From an uncultured Clostridia bacterium (GTDB lineage Bacteria; Bacillota; Clostridia; TANB77; CAG-508), in assembly GCA_944393125.1 (NCBI GenBank), contig CALXZB010000006.1:1-53128 (forward strand): a stretch of DNA of 53,128 nucleotides, given 5' to 3'. Shown here piece after piece: positions 35,035 to 43,878 of the stretch. Under the pieces are notes generated by a model. The model did no database searches. It worked only from the letters and a program-made list of their open reading frames with translations, and was not told where the DNA came from. How positions within the stretch are numbered: position 1 is the first letter of the stretch; the number at the start of each line of letters is the position of its first letter. A program made the translations under genes and the position numbers.

Positions 35035-35967
35035 ATGTCATTAGTAACGACAAAAGAAATGTTTGAAAAATCTATGAAAGAAGGTTTTGCAATAGGAGCA
35101 TTTAATGTAAATAATATGGAAATAGTTCAAGGAATAGTAGATGCTGCAGCAGAAAATAATTCACCAGTAATATTACAAGCATCATCTAGTGCAATAAAAT
35201 ATGCAAGAATAAACTATTTGATGAAATTAATAGAAGCAGCAGTAGAAGAACATCCAAACATCCCAATAGCAGTACACCTAGATCATGGTCCAGACTTTGA
35301 AACATGTAAAAAATGTGTAGATGCAGGATTTACTTCAGTAATGTTTGATGGTTCAAAATATGATTTTGAAGAAAATATTAGATTAACAAAAGAAGTTGTA
35401 GAATATGCACATGCACATGGAGTAGTTGTTGAAGCTGAACTTGGTAAGTTAGCAGGAATTGAAGATGATGTTAATGTTGCTACAGATGAAGCTAAATATA
35501 CAGACCCTGCTCAAGCAGAAGAATTTGTTAGAAGAACAGGTGTAGATTCACTAGCAATAGCTATAGGAACAAGTCATGGAGCTTATAAATTTAAAGGAGA
35601 AGCTAAATTAAGATTTGATATTTTAAAAGAAATAAAAGCAAGAATTCCTAATACACCTATTGTATTACATGGTGCATCAACAGTAATCCCAGAATTAGTT
35701 GATATGTGCAATCAATATGGTGGAAATATTCCAGGAGCAAAAGGTGTTCCTGATGAAATATTACATGAGGCAAGTATTTCAGGTGTTTCTAAAATAAATG
35801 TTGATACAGATTTAAGACTTGCTATGACTGCTGGAATCAGAAAAGTTTTTGCAGAAGATCCAAGCGCTTTTGATCCTAGAAAATATTTAACACCTGCTAG
35901 AGAACTAGTAAAAGAAACAGTATCACACAAAATTAAAGATGTATTTGGTTCAGCTAATAAAGCATAA
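35035..35967 (+). CDS. fba: fructose-bisphosphate aldolase, class II
   Basis: A 310-residue zinc-dependent aldolase that splits fructose 1,6-bisphosphate in glycolysis. Visible motifs: AIGAFNVNNME, the zinc ligands in HLDHG, FDGSKY, EAELGKLAGIEDD, GTSHGAYK, VLHGASTV and INVDTDLR. Length and order are normal. ATG 35035 follows AAGGAGTG and the promoter. It is monocistronic between the promoter and a strong terminator, as expected for a highly expressed glycolytic gene. Confidence 0.96.
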   Translation: MSLVTTKEMFEKSMKEGFAIGAFNVNNMEIVQGIVDAAAENNSPVILQASSSAIKYARINYLMKLIEAAVEEHPNIPIAVHLDHGPDFETCKKCVDAGFTSVMFDGSKYDFEENIRLTKEVVEYAHAHGVVVEAELGKLAGIEDDVNVATDEAKYTDPAQAEEFVRRTGVDSLAIAIGTSHGAYKFKGEAKLRFDILKEIKARIPNTPIVLHGASTVIPELVDMCNQYGGNIPGAKGVPDEILHEASISGVSKINVDTDLRLAMTAGIRKVFAEDPSAFDPRKYLTPARELVKETVSHKIKDVFGSANKA

Positions 35968-35978
35968 AAATAATTTAA

Positions 35979-36020
35979 GAAAAAATCCACCACTGCATAA
36001 TAGTGGTGGGATTTTTTAAC
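35979..36020. terminator. bidirectional terminator between fba and smpB
   Basis: AAAAATCCACCACT pairs with AGTGGTGGGATTTTT around a short loop, with T-runs readable on both strands. It serves fba (plus) and smpB (minus). Confidence 0.92.
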
Positions 36021-36477
36021 TATATTTTTCATTAGCCCTTAAAGCTTTTTGCATTCTACGCTCAGCATCCTTTTTGGCAATATCTTCACGTTTATCATAC
36101 AGTTTTTTTCCTTTACCAAGACCAAGTTCAAGTTTAACAAAACTTCCTTTAAAGTACAAACTAATAGGTATTAAACTATATCCATCTTGTTTTACTTTTC
36201 CAAAAAGTTTGTTTAATTCTCTTTTATTTAAAAGTAACTTTCTATCACGTAAAGGATCTTTATTAAAAATATTACCATGTTCATAAGGACTAATATGTAT
36301 AGAATAAGCAAAACATTCACCATTTTTTAGTCCAGCATAACTATCTTTTAAGTTAACTTTACCAGCTCTAATAGATTTTATTTCTGTGCCAGTTAAAACA
36401 ATACCACATTCAAATGTTTCTTCAATATTATAATTATGATATGCAACTGGATTTTTTGCTATTAATTTAGTATTCAT
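36016..36477 (-). CDS. smpB: SsrA-binding protein SmpB
   Basis: A 153-residue partner of tmRNA in ribosome rescue. Typical blocks are [39 protein letters not shown] (in parts), HISPYEHGN, and [12 protein letters not shown], ending in a basic tail ([19 protein letters not shown]). Length is standard. The stop lies in the shared terminator. The tmRNA gene itself is not in the window. Confidence 0.97.
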   Translation of the reverse strand: MNTKLIAKNPVAYHNYNIEETFECGIVLTGTEIKSIRAGKVNLKDSYAGLKNGECFAYSIHISPYEHGNIFNKDPLRDRKLLLNKRELNKLFGKVKQDGYSLIPISLYFKGSFVKLELGLGKGKKLYDKREDIAKKDAERRMQKALRANEKYS

Positions 36478-36554
36478 AAAAACCTCTTTTCTTAGAGATA
36501 TTATAGCACAGAAAAGCTATGAAAACAATAAAAAAGAAAAAACTGTGTAGAATA

Positions 36555-36636
36555 ACTTACTGTTTAACAGTTTAAAATAATATAAATAATTATTAAATTT
36601 TAATATTTTATTAATTTAAACTTATAAACAGTAAGT
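36555..36636. repeat. 12-base inverted repeat around an AT-rich loop
   Basis: ACTTACTGTTTA (36555-36566) and TAAACAGTAAGT (36625-36636) are perfect inverted repeats separated by 58 almost pure A/T bases. It lies just downstream of the minus-strand Asn-rich gene and could act as its terminator, or be a remnant of a small mobile element. Confidence 0.5.
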
Positions 36637-36652
36637 ATTTTACAAAAAGTTA

Positions 36653-37129
36653 TTATTCTCCGTCATCATATCTTCTAGTATCAGTTGTTCTTGTTGAATA
36701 ATACCAAACTAAAGCAATTATAGTAATAGCAGCAATAGCTAGAACAACCCAAGTCCAAGTTGTAGAATTCATGCCTAAGAATGTACCTGTATCAGCAGTT
36801 CTAGTTGTTGCAGTTCTATTGGCAATATAATTTGTAGAACTATTAGCAGTATTACCAACATTCATATTCATATTGTTATTAGTATTAGTCATTGTGTTAC
36901 CAATATTATTCATAGTATTACCTGTTTTATTAGCTGAATCTTTCATAGTATTACCAATATTATTAACAGCACCTTCAACTGTATTTTCAGCACCATTAAC
37001 TACATTACGTGCACCATCTACAACAGCATTAACAGGATTTTGATCATCAGTTGCAAAACTTAAAGTAGAAGCTAAAGTTAAGATACTAATAACTATTAAA
37101 ACAACTGTAAAAATTAATCTTTTATTCAT
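36653..37129 (-). CDS. secreted Asn-rich protein with C-terminal anchor
   Basis: A 158-residue protein with a signal peptide (cleavage likely after TLSFA near residue 26), helical and Asn/Thr-rich imperfect repeats of NxxGNTM type (about 45-100), and a C-terminal transmembrane helix (about 126-146) with a short basic tail. So it is a surface-exposed protein with both ends hydrophobic. It resembles the NT-repeat protein at 45983 in layout but not in repeat sequence. RBS AAGGAGG. No function is known to me. Confidence 0.75.
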   Translation of the reverse strand: MNKRLIFTVVLIVISILTLASTLSFATDDQNPVNAVVDGARNVVNGAENTVEGAVNNIGNTMKDSANKTGNTMNNIGNTMTNTNNNMNMNVGNTANSSTNYIANRTATTRTADTGTFLGMNSTTWTWVVLAIAAITIIALVWYYSTRTTDTRRYDDGE

Positions 37130-37208
37130 GACAAAACCTCCTTAAAGAATAAAGTTTTAATAAAATAAAACTTCAATTATATTATTATTTTTTCAGGGCA
37201 AAATATAC

Positions 37209-37237
37209 TTGAAAAATATTGTAAAATAATATAAAAT
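37209..37237 (+). promoter_or_regulatory. promoter of recX
   Basis: TTGAAA (37209-37214), 17-base spacer, TAAAAT (37232-37237), 22 bases before the start. Confidence 0.55.
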
Positions 37238-37258
37238 ATACAAAGGAAGAGGGAAAAA

Positions 37259-37723
37259 ATGAAAATAATTGAAAATTTTAACAATATAAACAAAATAGAC
37301 ATAGAAAAATTGAAAGAACTTGACATGCAAAAAACAAAAGTTTTTAAATATATAACATACAAAAAGAGAACTGAACAGGAAGTAAGAAACAAATTTAAAG
37401 GGCAAATAGAAGAACAAATGCTAGAAGAAATTATTGAATACTTTAAAGAAGCTAAATACATAGATGATTATGAATTTGTTGAAAAACAAGTAAGAGAATA
37501 TATGAATTTGAAAACAATGTCAATAACTGAAATAAAGTATAAATTGTTAACAAAAGGAATAGACAAAAATATTATTGAAAATTATATTAGTAAAAATGAA
37601 GAAGAACTAGAAGAATATGAAAAAAAATGTATAGAAAAAATAAAATTAAAAAAAGCTGGAACAATGGAAGAACAAGAACTAAAGCAATATTTATATAGAA
37701 AAGGGTATAAAATTAACATATAA
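37259..37723 (+). CDS. recX: RecX-like regulator of RecA
   Basis: A 154-residue helical protein made of three-helix repeats as in RecX. KVFKYITYKKRTEQEVRNKF and the YIDDYEFVEKQVREY segment match family signatures; the third repeat ends ELKQYLYRKGYKI. RecX proteins bind RecA filaments and inhibit them. recA is not nearby. RBS AGGAAGAGG. It starts a group with scpA. Confidence 0.85.
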   Translation: MKIIENFNNINKIDIEKLKELDMQKTKVFKYITYKKRTEQEVRNKFKGQIEEQMLEEIIEYFKEAKYIDDYEFVEKQVREYMNLKTMSITEIKYKLLTKGIDKNIIENYISKNEEELEEYEKKCIEKIKLKKAGTMEEQELKQYLYRKGYKINI

Positions 37724-37760
37724 AAAATACGTAATTAAAATAAAGCAGTTGGAGGATAAC

Positions 37761-38513
37761 ATGCAAAATGTAATAACACTTGAAACAAAAAAATATTCAA
37801 TAAAATTAGAAAATTTTGAAGGACCATTAGATGTATTATGCCATTTAATAGACAAAAATAAAATGGACATATATGATATAAATATAAGTGAAATAACAGA
37901 TCAATATATAGAATTCATAAAACAAATGAAAGAAATGAACTTAGATATAACAAGTGAATTTCTAGTAATGTCTTCAACTTTATTGTATTTAAAATCAAAA
38001 CATTTATTACCAAAGGTTGAAGAAGATGAAGAAGAGATTACAGAAGATGAGCTTATTAGAAGAATTATTGAGTATAAAAAATATAAAGAAATAACGAAGA
38101 AATTAAGAGAAAATTTTGAAAATTACTCTAAACGATTTTATAGAATACCAGAAGAAATAAAACTTCCAAAGCAGAAAATAGAAGTAGAATATAATGCTGA
38201 AATAATACCGGATTTATACAAAAAACTTTTACAAAGAAATACTGATAAAATTAATGAAAATGCTTCAAATATAGAAAAAATTGCTATAACTGAAGCATAT
38301 CCAGTTATAAATACTGTAAAAGAAATGTACAGAGCATTAATAAAATTCAAAAAATTTACATTTAATAAGCTTTTTTCTGTGAAAAAACAAAGTAAAGTAG
38401 AAGTTGTAACAGCATTTTCAGGACTATTAGAAATGTCAAGAAGAAATAAAATAACAACAGAACAGAATGAATTATTTGGTAATATAGAAGTAGAAAAAAG
38501 TTTAAAAAAATAA
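37761..38513 (+). CDS. scpA: segregation and condensation protein ScpA
   Basis: A 250-residue kleisin that links SMC heads in the bacterial condensin. KLENFEGPLDVLCHLIDKNKMDIYDI is the N-terminal signature (given in full family form here only to position 30), then ITDQYIEFI, SEFLVMSSTLLYLKSKHLLP, and a C-terminal winged helix ending near ELFGNIEV. ATG 37761 follows GGAGG; an earlier TTG is inside the ribosome site. Unusually scpB, normally next, is absent; the following gene encodes a DUF2953 protein. Confidence 0.94.
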   Translation: MQNVITLETKKYSIKLENFEGPLDVLCHLIDKNKMDIYDINISEITDQYIEFIKQMKEMNLDITSEFLVMSSTLLYLKSKHLLPKVEEDEEEITEDELIRRIIEYKKYKEITKKLRENFENYSKRFYRIPEEIKLPKQKIEVEYNAEIIPDLYKKLLQRNTDKINENASNIEKIAITEAYPVINTVKEMYRALIKFKKFTFNKLFSVKKQSKVEVVTAFSGLLEMSRRNKITTEQNELFGNIEVEKSLKK

Positions 38514-38554
38514 TAATTGGAAAAAATAATATTAAAGCAAAGAGGGCGATAATA

Positions 38555-39103
38555 TTGTTTTTTCTTTTTATTTTAGTAATTTTATTTGTAATAGGATTTA
38601 CAATACATACAAGCAAAATAGGAATAAAAATAGAAAATTTCAAAATAGATACTGAAAAACCAAAAGGTAATAAAATTAATAAAGACAAAAAAATAATTAT
38701 ATATTTAATAATTTTTAATAAAATTGAGTTATTTAAAAGAAATGTTGAAAATCTTGATAAACAAAAAATTAATATTCCAGAAAATATTAAAACCAAAGTA
38801 AATTATAAGGAAATTTTAGAAAACATAAAAATTGATATTCGAAAAATAGATTTGATTATACATCTAGGAACTGAAGATGCATTATTAACGGCAATATTTA
38901 CAGGAATTTTATCTGGTATACTAGGAGGAATTATAAGAAAACCTAAATATGAAATTATTCCGGTTTATTCTAATAAAAATTTTTTAAGAGTAAAATTAAA
39001 TTGTATAATTTCAGTAAGTTTGATGCAATATATATATAAATTAGTTTTTAATAAAATAAAAGATTTAAAAAATGATACTTTAAATAAGAAGGTGGAGGGA
39101 TAA
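38555..39103 (+). CDS. DUF2953-type membrane protein
   Basis: A 182-residue protein with an N-terminal transmembrane helix, a charged middle with IDLIIHLGTEDALLTAIFTGILSGILGGI as the DUF2953 hallmark (split by position: about residues 108-136), and a C-terminal part ending LMQYIYKLVF. The start is TTG, after GAGGGCG. Members sit between scpAB and ytfJ in many Clostridia, and here directly precede ytfJ by one base. A sporulation role has been proposed from that linkage only. Confidence 0.8.
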   Translation: MFFLFILVILFVIGFTIHTSKIGIKIENFKIDTEKPKGNKINKDKKIIIYLIIFNKIELFKRNVENLDKQKINIPENIKTKVNYKEILENIKIDIRKIDLIIHLGTEDALLTAIFTGILSGILGGIIRKPKYEIIPVYSNKNFLRVKLNCIISVSLMQYIYKLVFNKIKDLKNDTLNKKVEG

Positions 39104-39104
39104 A

Positions 39105-39710
39105 ATGAGTGAACATCCAATTGAAAGTTTAATGATAACAGCCATGTCAAGCATACAAAATATGGTAGATGTAAATACAATTATTGGTGAACCAATAGAA
39201 ACTCAAAATGGAATAACTATAATTCCAATATCTAAAGTAAGTTTTGGATTTGCGGCAGGAGGAAGTGAGTTTAGTGGAGAAACAGTAAAAGAATATAACA
39301 GAAAGGATAAAGATGAAGAAATAGAGTATAAACTACCATTTGGAGGAGGAGCAGGTGCAGGAGTATCAATAAACCCTATTGCATTTTTAGTAGTACAAGA
39401 AAATACTGTAAAATTAATGCCTGTCGACCATGATTCTTGTGTTGACAAATTACTTGATTATATTCCAGATTTAATGCAAAAGCTTAATGATATGTTTAAT
39501 AAAACAATTCAACAAAAAGAAAATAGGACTAATAAAATCATAAATGAAATGAAAAATAGAAATAAATGTGCTAATTCTATAAATAATTTTTCAACTAACA
39601 AAATAAAAAGTGAAGAAGTAAAAGAACAAGAAGAAAAAGTTGCTGAAAATAAAAAATATGCAATGAATGATGAAGAAAATAAATTTGCAGAAGCGGATGG
39701 AGAAATTTAA
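39105..39710 (+). CDS. ytfJ: sporulation protein YtfJ/GerW
   Basis: A 201-residue spore protein. The family core is residues 1-125: HPIESLMITAMSSIQNMVD, VIGEPI-type strand (TIIGEPIETQNGITIIPISKV), FGFAAGGSEF, and PFGGGAGAGVSINPIAFLVV. The remaining 75 residues are a Lys/Glu/Asn-rich tail longer than usual. In B. subtilis GerW is a spore germination protein. Its presence supports a spore-former. RBS GGTGGAGG. Confidence 0.94.
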   Translation: MSEHPIESLMITAMSSIQNMVDVNTIIGEPIETQNGITIIPISKVSFGFAAGGSEFSGETVKEYNRKDKDEEIEYKLPFGGGAGAGVSINPIAFLVVQENTVKLMPVDHDSCVDKLLDYIPDLMQKLNDMFNKTIQQKENRTNKIINEMKNRNKCANSINNFSTNKIKSEEVKEQEEKVAENKKYAMNDEENKFAEADGEI

Positions 39711-39722
39711 AAATAATGGACA

Positions 39723-39752
39723 ACAAGAGGTAAAACCTCTTGCTTTTTTTTG
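39723..39752 (+). terminator. terminator after ytfJ
   Basis: CAAGAGGT and ACCTCTTG pair around a short AAA loop, followed by CTTTTTTTT. Confidence 0.92.
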
Positions 39753-39798
39753 TATTTTTTAGTAAAATTAAGTAACTAAAGTCAAAAGAAAGGATAAA

Positions 39799-41277
39799 AT
39801 GATGGAAAAAATAAAAGAAAAAATAAAAAAAATAAAATTAAAGCAATGGCACATAATAATTATTATAATTGGTATAATATTTATAAGTTTAAGTGCATTT
39901 CATACTAATATTTGGTTTGATGAAAGTTATTCTGTAGGACTAGCTAGACATACATTTTTGGAAATTTGGAATATAGGCGGAAATGATGTACACCCTATAT
40001 TATATTATTGGTGTTTACATATAATATTTTTAATATTAGGAGAATCGATATTGGCATATAGATTGTTTTCAATTATTCCAATAGCAATTATGATTATTTT
40101 AGGATACACACATATTAGAAAAGACTTTGGAGAAAAAACAGGATTTATATTTTCTTTTTTATCTGCATTTTTGCCAGAAATGACTGTATATGCAGTAGAA
40201 ATAAGAATGTATTCATGGGCAATATTATCAGTTACAGTACTTGCAATATATGCATATAGATTAGTTAAAGAAGATTCTACAAAAAACTGGATAATATTTG
40301 GTATATCAAGTTTAGCTAGTATTTATTTACATTATTATGGCCTAATGGCAGCAGGACTAATAAATTTAGCATTATTAATATATTTAATTAGACAAAAAAG
40401 AAAAAAAGGAATTATATTTATACTAACATTTGGGATTATACAGGCTTTAGCATACTTACCATGGATAATATGCTTAGCAAAACAAATGGAAAATGTATCA
40501 CATGGATTCTGGATAGGATTTTCATTTCCACAAACACCAATGGAATTACTAAGTTCTCAATTAGCAGGATATCTAAATTTGCAAATTCCAACAGTTTTAG
40601 CTTTAGAATTGTATGCATATATAATTTACAAAGTATATAAATATTCAAAAGAAAAGCAAGATTTAAAACCATTTAAATGGTCCGTAAGCATTTATTTTGC
40701 AGTAATAGTTGCTGCATTGATTATTACTGTGATTTTGAAAACATCAATATTATATTACAGATACCTATTTGTAATAACAGGAATATACATATTTGCTATA
40801 AGTTTTGTATTGGGAAAAGAAAAAAGTAATATTTCTATTATATCAATATTAACAGTAATAGTAATTTTGGGAATATGCAACAATGTAATAATGATTAAAG
40901 ATAATTATAATAATGAAAATTCTAAGCCCATAGATTATATAATCGAAAATATTCAAGAAAGTGATATGATAGTTTATGGAGATTTTGGTGGAGGTTCAGT
41001 AGTTGCAGCATATTTCCCAGAAAATCAAGTATATTTTTATAATAAAGATAATTGGGGAGTAGAAGAAGCTTATAAAGCTTTTGGACCTAATTATGAAGTA
41101 AAAGTAACTAAAGATTTTATTCAAGAATGTTCTAATAGAATATGGGTTGTTGATAACGCATATGGTAATGTTGTAGAAGAACTTTTTGAAAATACAGATT
41201 ATAAAATAATATCTGAAAAAGAATTCTTTACAAAATATCATGATTACAGTTATAAAATAACATTAGTTGAAAAATAA
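39799..41277 (+). CDS. GT-C glycosyltransferase (GT39/ArnT-like)
   Basis: A 492-residue membrane glycosyltransferase with about ten helices and a C-terminal outward domain. The catalytic acidic motif in the first outer loop is WFDESYSVGLARH, and NDVHPILYYWCLH follows, as in family 39 enzymes that use polyprenyl-phosphate sugars. EIRMYSWA is another conserved loop. It would add a sugar to a lipid, protein or wall polymer outside the membrane. There is no partner gene, so the acceptor is unknown. RBS AAAGGA; ATG 39799 or 39802. Confidence 0.88.
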   Translation: MMEKIKEKIKKIKLKQWHIIIIIIGIIFISLSAFHTNIWFDESYSVGLARHTFLEIWNIGGNDVHPILYYWCLHIIFLILGESILAYRLFSIIPIAIMIILGYTHIRKDFGEKTGFIFSFLSAFLPEMTVYAVEIRMYSWAILSVTVLAIYAYRLVKEDSTKNWIIFGISSLASIYLHYYGLMAAGLINLALLIYLIRQKRKKGIIFILTFGIIQALAYLPWIICLAKQMENVSHGFWIGFSFPQTPMELLSSQLAGYLNLQIPTVLALELYAYIIYKVYKYSKEKQDLKPFKWSVSIYFAVIVAALIITVILKTSILYYRYLFVITGIYIFAISFVLGKEKSNISIISILTVIVILGICNNVIMIKDNYNNENSKPIDYIIENIQESDMIVYGDFGGGSVVAAYFPENQVYFYNKDNWGVEEAYKAFGPNYEVKVTKDFIQECSNRIWVVDNAYGNVVEELFENTDYKIISEKEFFTKYHDYSYKITLVEK

Positions 41278-41280
41278 AAA

Positions 41281-41308
41281 AGTGGCTTCTATGAAAGCCA
41301 TTTTTTTA
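41281..41308. terminator. terminator between the GT39 gene and rpmE
   Basis: AGTGGCTT and AAGCCATT pair around CTATGA with one G-T pair; TTTTTTT follows on the plus strand and the rpmE stop lies at its edge. Confidence 0.8.
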
Positions 41309-41506
41309 TTGAATACCATATTTCTTTTTAAATCTATCTGCTCTACCACCTTTTGTATCAAGTCTTAAGTTACCTGTCCAATATGGATGACATTTTGAGC
41401 AAACGTCTACTTTTAAATCTTTTTTTGTTGAACCAACTTCTAAAACATTGCCACAAGCACATGTAATAGTTGTTTGGTTATATGTTGGATGTAATCCTTC
41501 TTTCAT
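41306..41506 (-). CDS. rpmE: 50S ribosomal protein L31
   Basis: A 66-residue L31 of the zinc-binding type: TCACGN supplies two cysteines and VCSKCHPYWTG two more. The KEGLHPTYNQTTITC start and RADRFKKKYG end are typical. RBS AGAGGTGA. The C+ form implies that this is the zinc-replete paralogue. Confidence 0.97.
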   Translation of the reverse strand: MKEGLHPTYNQTTITCACGNVLEVGSTKKDLKVDVCSKCHPYWTGNLRLDTKGGRADRFKKKYGIQ

Positions 41507-41569
41507 GTGAAATTCACCTCTTTCTTAAAACCAGTAATTTTGCCAAATATTATATTAACATATTTGTTA

Positions 41570-41752
41570 TTATTTTTCAAGTTCTTCGTCTAAATTTTTG
41601 TCTTCTTCTTGAGTTTTTTGATTAACATATGTTGCTGAAGCTTCTAATTCATCTTTTAAAGACAATTTATCAATTAATTTGTTCATAATATTAAAAATAC
41701 ATGCAATTAGTAATATTAATAACCCTATTTTTTTCCAATATTTAGCTAACAT
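41570..41752 (-). CDS. small single-helix membrane protein
   Basis: A 60-residue protein: transmembrane helix about residues 8-26, then a charged tail rich in Glu/Asp/Lys. GAGGGAGA precedes the ATG by six bases, which supports translation. It lies upstream of rpmE on the same strand with 63 bases between. No family recognised. Confidence 0.65.
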   Translation of the reverse strand: MLAKYWKKIGLLILLIACIFNIMNKLIDKLSLKDELEASATYVNQKTQEEDKNLDEELEK

Positions 41753-41920
41753 AAAAAATCTCCCTCAAAAATTTATACAGAAATATTATACTATATTTAT
41801 AGCATATTTGTCAATAAAATTTAACTTTTTGGGTAAAATATTTTTAATAGATGATTTATATAAATAGAGGAAAATATAACTTTTTCTTTTATAAAACTAA
41901 TAGAAAGGGATGAAATAGAA

Positions 41921-42589
41921 ATGAAAAAAATAATATTAGTTTTAATTTTTGCTATTCTAATTATTGGTGCTGGAATTTGGTGGTGGAATTATACAAAAAA
42001 TTCTGAAAACAAAAGTCAAAATATAAGTAATACATCTAATTATCAAGCAGAAAGAAGTAGTACAAATAACAACACTATAATAAATAATAATAGTAATACA
42101 AATAAAGTAACAAAAAGTGAAACAGAAATTGCAGAATTTTCAACAAAGATTTATAGTAAAGATGAAGAAAGGCAAAATAACATAAATATTACATGTAAAG
42201 CATTATCAGCAAAAGAGATAAAACCAGGAGAAACATTTTCATTTTGTGATACTGTAGGAAAATCAACAGAAGAAAAAGGATATAAAGAAGCTGATATATA
42301 TGTTGAAGGGAAAAAAGAGCAAGGTCTTGGAGGTGGAAATTGTCAAGTTAGTACAACACTGTATAATGCAGTGTTAAAAGTATCAGAATTAGAAGTTATA
42401 GAAAGACATCAACATAGTGGATATGTTCCATACATTGAAGAAGGAAAAGATGCAGCAGTATCATATGGATCATATGATTTTAAATTTAAAAACAATACTA
42501 ATAATACAATGAAAATTGTTATGGAAAACACAGAAGATAATATAACTGCAAAAATTATTAAAATTGAAGAAATAAAAACAGCACTTTAG
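41921..42589 (+). CDS. VanW-family membrane-anchored protein
   Basis: A 222-residue protein with an N-terminal anchor (about 4-24), an Asn/Ser/Thr-rich linker (30-70) and a VanW-type domain: TCKALSAKEIKPGETFSFCDTVG, KEADIYVEGKKEQGLGGGNCQVSTTLYNAVL (quoted by parts), ERHQHSGYVPYI and AVSYGSYDFKFKN. VanW-like proteins are common on Clostridia surfaces and are linked to some vancomycin clusters, but no resistance genes are present here. RBS GAAAGGGAT. Its stop codon is part of the terminator stem. Confidence 0.9.
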   Translation: MKKIILVLIFAILIIGAGIWWWNYTKNSENKSQNISNTSNYQAERSSTNNNTIINNNSNTNKVTKSETEIAEFSTKIYSKDEERQNNINITCKALSAKEIKPGETFSFCDTVGKSTEEKGYKEADIYVEGKKEQGLGGGNCQVSTTLYNAVLKVSELEVIERHQHSGYVPYIEEGKDAAVSYGSYDFKFKNNTNNTMKIVMENTEDNITAKIIKIEEIKTAL

Positions 42590-42613
42590 AAAACCTAAAG
42601 TGCATATTTATTT
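42581..42613. terminator. hairpin between the vanW-like gene and ylbJ
   Basis: GCACTTTAG (42581-42589, including the stop codon) pairs with CTAAAGTGC (42595-42603); ATATTTATTTT follows. It separates two convergent genes. Confidence 0.8.
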
Positions 42614-43662
42614 TATAAATCAAAATTAAAAAAAGGAAAACAATTTAAAAATATAAAGGTATAAAAAGCAGAAATACATGCTTGTAAAAATTTACCTAAA
42701 ATATAAGGCTTTATTGACAAATCTGTTTTTGATATAACACTCCAAACTTGAAGTAAAACAGAAAGACCGCCTAAACCTAAAAGAAATGATGCTAAAATAA
42801 TATTAATAGATATTTTTTTTACATGAATATTAGTAATAATATTTAATCCATTAGTCAATTCTAATATGCCAGAAATAAAGCCACCACAAAATTCATTAGG
42901 GATATTTAATAAAGTAAATAAAGGCTTAATACAATTTGATAAAATATAAAGCAATTGACTTGTTTTGAATATAGAAATTACTACAGAAAATAATACGACA
43001 AAACCTCCAATTAGTAAAATAGTATTAATTGAACTATATATGCTATTTCCTATAATTTCACCTAAATTAGATAAAGAAATATTATTTTTAGATTCTGTAT
43101 ATGAATTATTTTTTACAAAAAAATAATTTGCCTTTGATTTCCAAAATCTAAAAATAATTCCAACAGTAATTGCAGCTAGTAAGTGGGTTATTAATAACAA
43201 AAAACCTATTGTAGAATTGCCAAACATACTTACTCCAACAGCTCCAATAATAAATAAAGGCCCAGAATTATTAGTAAAACTTAAAAGGCGTTCACATTCT
43301 TCTTTAGAACAAATATTGTTTTGCCTAAAGTTTACCGCAATTTTTGCACCTATTGGATAACCACTAATAATTCCCATTATAAAAGCAAAGCTTCCTTCAC
43401 CAGATACATTAAAAATAGGTTTCATAAACTTATTTAAAAGTCTACCAAGATAGTATGTAAAATTGGTGTGAGACAGAAGTTCAGTTGCTACAAAAAAAGG
43501 AAATAGAGTAGGAACAACAGAATTAACCCATAAAACAAGTCCGGTTTTGGCTGCAGACAAATTACTTTTTGAAAATATAAGTAGGAAACTAGTAAACATT
43601 ATTAATATAAAAGGAATTATTGACTGTTTAAGCTTAAATATATAAACATTACTTTTTTTCAT
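42613..43662 (-). CDS. ylbJ: sporulation integral membrane protein YlbJ
   Basis: A 349-residue polytopic protein of the nucleoside-recognition (gate) fold. Signatures are VLWVNSVVPTLFPFFVATELL, GIISGYPIGAKIAV, ERLLSFTNNSGPLFIIGAVG (quoted in pieces of the N-terminal half) and FISGILELTNG in the second half. YlbJ is made in the mother cell and is needed for spore cortex formation in B. subtilis. With ytfJ it indicates a spore-former. Convergent with the vanW-like gene. Confidence 0.92.
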   Translation of the reverse strand: MKKSNVYIFKLKQSIIPFILIMFTSFLLIFSKSNLSAAKTGLVLWVNSVVPTLFPFFVATELLSHTNFTYYLGRLLNKFMKPIFNVSGEGSFAFIMGIISGYPIGAKIAVNFRQNNICSKEECERLLSFTNNSGPLFIIGAVGVSMFGNSTIGFLLLITHLLAAITVGIIFRFWKSKANYFFVKNNSYTESKNNISLSNLGEIIGNSIYSSINTILLIGGFVVLFSVVISIFKTSQLLYILSNCIKPLFTLLNIPNEFCGGFISGILELTNGLNIITNIHVKKISINIILASFLLGLGGLSVLLQVWSVISKTDLSIKPYILGKFLQACISAFYTFIFLNCFPFFNFDL

Positions 43663-43760
43663 GTAGACACCTCTGTAATATATATGTTTTATAATATAAA
43701 AGTAGTCTATAAAATTATATATAAAAGTAAAACATTTGAAATAACTGAGTTACAGAAAAA

Positions 43761-43853
43761 GAACAAAAAAATGTTCGAAAAAATTAAAAAAAGTATTGAC
43801 AAAATAAAAAAACAGGTATAAAATAAAAACAACAAAAGCGAACAACAATTCGC
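43761..43853 (+). promoter_or_regulatory. YgjP-like gene promoter with two palindromes
   Basis: GAACAAAAAAATGTTC (43761-43776) is a perfect inverted repeat upstream of TTGACA (43796-43801). The -10 is TATAAAAT (43817-43824). GCGAACAACAATTCGC (43838-43853) is a second inverted repeat at the start of transcription. AAAATGTTCGAAAAA and GTATTGACAAAA also occur in the same order at the recN promoter. An SOS-like operator pair is plausible. Confidence 0.65.
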
Positions 43854-43878
43854 AACAATAAATAAGGAGGAAAATAAG

